Positions 62,405 through 64,000 of a stretch of 64,000 bases of DNA are shown here, in pieces. Origin of the DNA: Saprospiraceae bacterium (lineage in GTDB: Bacteria > Bacteroidota > Bacteroidia > Chitinophagales > Saprospiraceae). The notes below the pieces were generated by a model that ran no database searches, was not told where the DNA came from, and worked only from the letters and a program-made list of their open reading frames with translations. How positions within the stretch are numbered: position 1 is the first letter of the stretch; the number at the start of each line of letters is the position of its first letter. The DNA is taken from assembly GCA_016710235.1 (NCBI GenBank), contig JADJLG010000001.1, positions 3,275,501 to 3,339,500 of the forward strand, in the 5' to 3' direction. Both the position numbers and the translations under genes were made by a program.

Positions 62405-64000
62405 TCAAGATTTTTTTAATTCGTAAAGTAATGATATATAAGCCAATCTACCTACTTTAGATCTAACATATGTCTGGAAATTTTTTTGATTGAAAATGTT
62501 AGATGCTCCAAGCTTTAAAGTTGTGTTTTGTTTCTTCCACAACCAATTGATCTGTGCATCAGTCAAACTGTAAGTCGGAATAAAGCCGGTAAATTGTGGA
62601 GAGCCTTCAAAAAGGAATCCTTGGATCCACTTGTAATTGATATTAAATCCAAAATTGGGAATTCCAAAAACGGATATATCTCTTCCGCTAACTCCAACAT
62701 TATACTTGTGTTCAGGGGTATTAAATGCAGGGATGATCGGATCATCTGTTTGAGTAACCAATTTATTCCAACTATAATTTCCTTTTAATGCATAAAATTT
62801 TCTAAAATAATAATTAAGCCCTATTGAAAAACCCTGTGAAGTAACCACATCAGTTGCATTTGAACTCACACGATATGCTTGCACAGATGTAGGAGTAGCG
62901 GACCCGACAGGAATAAAAGCATCGATACCTAGCTGATAACCTATAAAGTCTTTGTACCGTGAATAATATGCACCTAAGTCAGCAAACAAATTCTTCAAAA
63001 CAGTAGTCCTATAACCTATTTCTATAGTTTTTACTTTTTCTGGCTGTATTGCAGGAATGGAAAAATAAACCAAAGTATCTCTCCTTCCCGTATTGAGAAA
63101 ATCTACAAAGGATTCAACTGTGATGAGGTCATCAATTCCATTGATATTGCCCAATAGAACCGCTCTTCCCACATTGTAATGCAAGTATTGATCGGTAAGT
63201 GTCGGATTTCTGATGGCAGAAGAAAAGGAAATGCGCAAATAATTATTTGCTGAAGGGTTGTAAACGATTGATGCAGCAGGTGAGACTAAGAAATTAAAAT
63301 TTTCGTGTTTGTCCAGTCTTGCCGTAATGTTGAATTTTAGCTTATTGTGCAAAAAGCTAAGGGTAGGTCCTACATAAAATCCATATTCGTAAGTGCGGAT
63401 ATCAGCATTTCCTGTATCCAGCAAAATAGAACCCTTAGAATCCGGAAAATAAACTCTTGCACTTCCGCCGACTGTTATATCAAAATCTGACAAAATTTGA
63501 TTGGCTACAAGATCCTTAAATATATATTCCCCTTGTCCATGAACCAAAGCAGATCTATCGTAAAATTTAGTGCCGTTTTCACTATAAGCAATTTTCGAAG
63601 TGATGGATTCAAAGGCACTATTAAATTCTGTTGATCCGGGTTCATAAAAACTCGCGGTATTGATTATAGAATCGCCTATGTTAGCGAATGTTTGAGTGAG
63701 GAAATGCCACAGATAAAGTGAATCCTGAATTTTACCTAAAAATTCAGATAATGCTTTATTGTATCCTTCAGGATTTCCTATAAAATTGGATGGTTTCGGG
63801 TATCCTTCGATGGATTGTATTTTTGGTTTAATATTGATATTCCAATAATTGATATAATTTTTTGTAAATATATCATTTGACTTGGCGTTGCTTTGTAGTT
63901 TAAGTGCTGTAAAATAAGGATCATATGAATCTCCACTATTTTCATGTGTACCATACAAACGAAGAAACCAATGGTCTCTCTTGATCAATTCTGCCTTATG
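62405..64000 (-). CDS. TonB-dependent receptor, 3' part
   Basis: The frame is open to the right edge of the window, so this is the C-terminal 530 or more residues of a TonB-dependent outer-membrane receptor (usually 900-1100 residues). It contains alternating beta-strand/loop pattern of the 22-strand barrel: LVSPAASIVYNPSANNYLRISFSSAIRNPT, TIEIGYRTTVLKNLFADLGAYYSRYKDFI, EHKYNVGVSG and TLKLGASNIFNQKNFQTYV, with a terminal aromatic/polar YELKKS. The plug domain and any SusC-like features lie outside the window, so the ligand cannot be named. It stops 28 bases before the T9SS hydrolase gene. Confidence 0.9.
   Translation of the reverse strand, partial: HKAELIKRDHWFLRLYGTHENSGDSYDPYFTALKLQSNAKSNDIFTKNYINYWNINIKPKIQSIEGYPKPSNFIGNPEGYNKALSEFLGKIQDSLYLWHFLTQTFANIGDSIINTASFYEPGSTEFNSAFESITSKIAYSENGTKFYDRSALVHGQGEYIFKDLVANQILSDFDITVGGSARVYFPDSKGSILLDTGNADIRTYEYGFYVGPTLSFLHNKLKFNITARLDKHENFNFLVSPAASIVYNPSANNYLRISFSSAIRNPTLTDQYLHYNVGRAVLLGNINGIDDLITVESFVDFLNTGRRDTLVYFSIPAIQPEKVKTIEIGYRTTVLKNLFADLGAYYSRYKDFIGYQLGIDAFIPVGSATPTSVQAYRVSSNATDVVTSQGFSIGLNYYFRKFYALKGNYSWNKLVTQTDDPIIPAFNTPEHKYNVGVSGRDISVFGIPNFGFNINYKWIQGFLFEGSPQFTGFIPTYSLTDAQINWLWKKQNTTLKLGASNIFNQKNFQTYVRSKVGRLAYISLLYELKKS

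Noticed and set aside
1..64000. CRISPR arrays, insertion sequences, prophage, tRNA or rRNA genes
   Set aside because: No array of spaced direct repeats, no transposase or integrase frame and no tRNA-like cloverleaf was seen. The only tandem repeats are inside the histone-like gene and are coding.

Overview
The window is chromosomal DNA from an AT-rich member of the Bacteroidota, most likely the Saprospiria/Sphingobacteria-like part of the phylum. Evidence: five proteins end in a type IX secretion (T9SS) type A sorting domain with YPNP-like or GxYxxx motifs. Many lineage-typical families are present (DUF1800/DUF1501 pair, DUF3276, DUF4296, DUF3822-like, Omp28-like, a TonB-dependent receptor, SusD-free outer-membrane proteins). 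TTG and GTG starts are frequent with little Shine-Dalgarno signal. Upstream regions carry matches to the Bacteroidota sigma factor consensus TTTG...TAnnTTTG. I see no tRNA, rRNA, insertion sequence, prophage or CRISPR array; this is mostly a core-genome housekeeping stretch with secreted accessory proteins.

Layout. 1-3 kb: end of an acyl-CoA carboxylase beta chain, a 42-residue membrane peptide plus a small secreted protein, then panB-mltG. 3-10 kb: Omp28-like T9SS protein, PAP2-type phosphatase, and the DUF1800-DUF1501 secreted pair. 9.8-15 kb (minus): a run of DUF3822-like, rsmD, argS, glnS and a small membrane protein. 15-24 kb: tsaD facing mutS2, a frameshifted tamB, and folP. 24-31 kb: an M23 peptidase, a DUF4296 lipoprotein with a SixA-like phosphatase, then a plus-strand operon of a CxxC/CDH zinc-finger protein, a degenerate GH13 lipoprotein, rlmH and a rhomboid protease. 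30.7-35 kb (minus): OmpA-like lipoprotein and a membrane helix-hairpin-helix protein, then coaD-pruA. 34.9-41 kb: comEC with a ComEA-like HHH protein, fbp, a frameshifted ABC exporter, and DUF3276. 41-44 kb: wecE-type aminotransferase and a Wzx-like flippase (surface polysaccharide). 44-49 kb: a DUF1801 protein, an HHH/outer-membrane barrel protein, a highly repetitive histone-H1-like protein, and a GT2 glycosyltransferase head-to-head with WbqC. 49-55 kb (minus): sucC-xseA-xseB and two tandem M43 metalloproteases with T9SS tails. 55-64 kb: mdh, a frameshifted thioredoxin-fold protein, a secreted unknown, tilS, a lipoprotein, an aldo/keto reductase, a T9SS alpha/beta-hydrolase-fold protein that lacks the usual nucleophile, and the 3' part of a TonB-dependent receptor.

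Noteworthy. Three genes (tamB, the ABC exporter, the AhpC/TSA-like gene) are each split by what looks like loss of one base in a homopolymer run. This is either consensus error of a draft assembly or real decay. Two enzyme-fold proteins (GH13 and alpha/beta hydrolase) lack the canonical catalytic residues. The 16-bp block TATTTTTGCAAATTTA holds two back-to-back -10-type elements for divergent genes. I did not find a clear candidate for a wholly new defence or mobile system. The most promising unexplained items are the 42-residue membrane peptide with its overlapping secreted partner, the degenerate GH13 lipoprotein in an rlmH operon, and the OmpA/HHH membrane pair.
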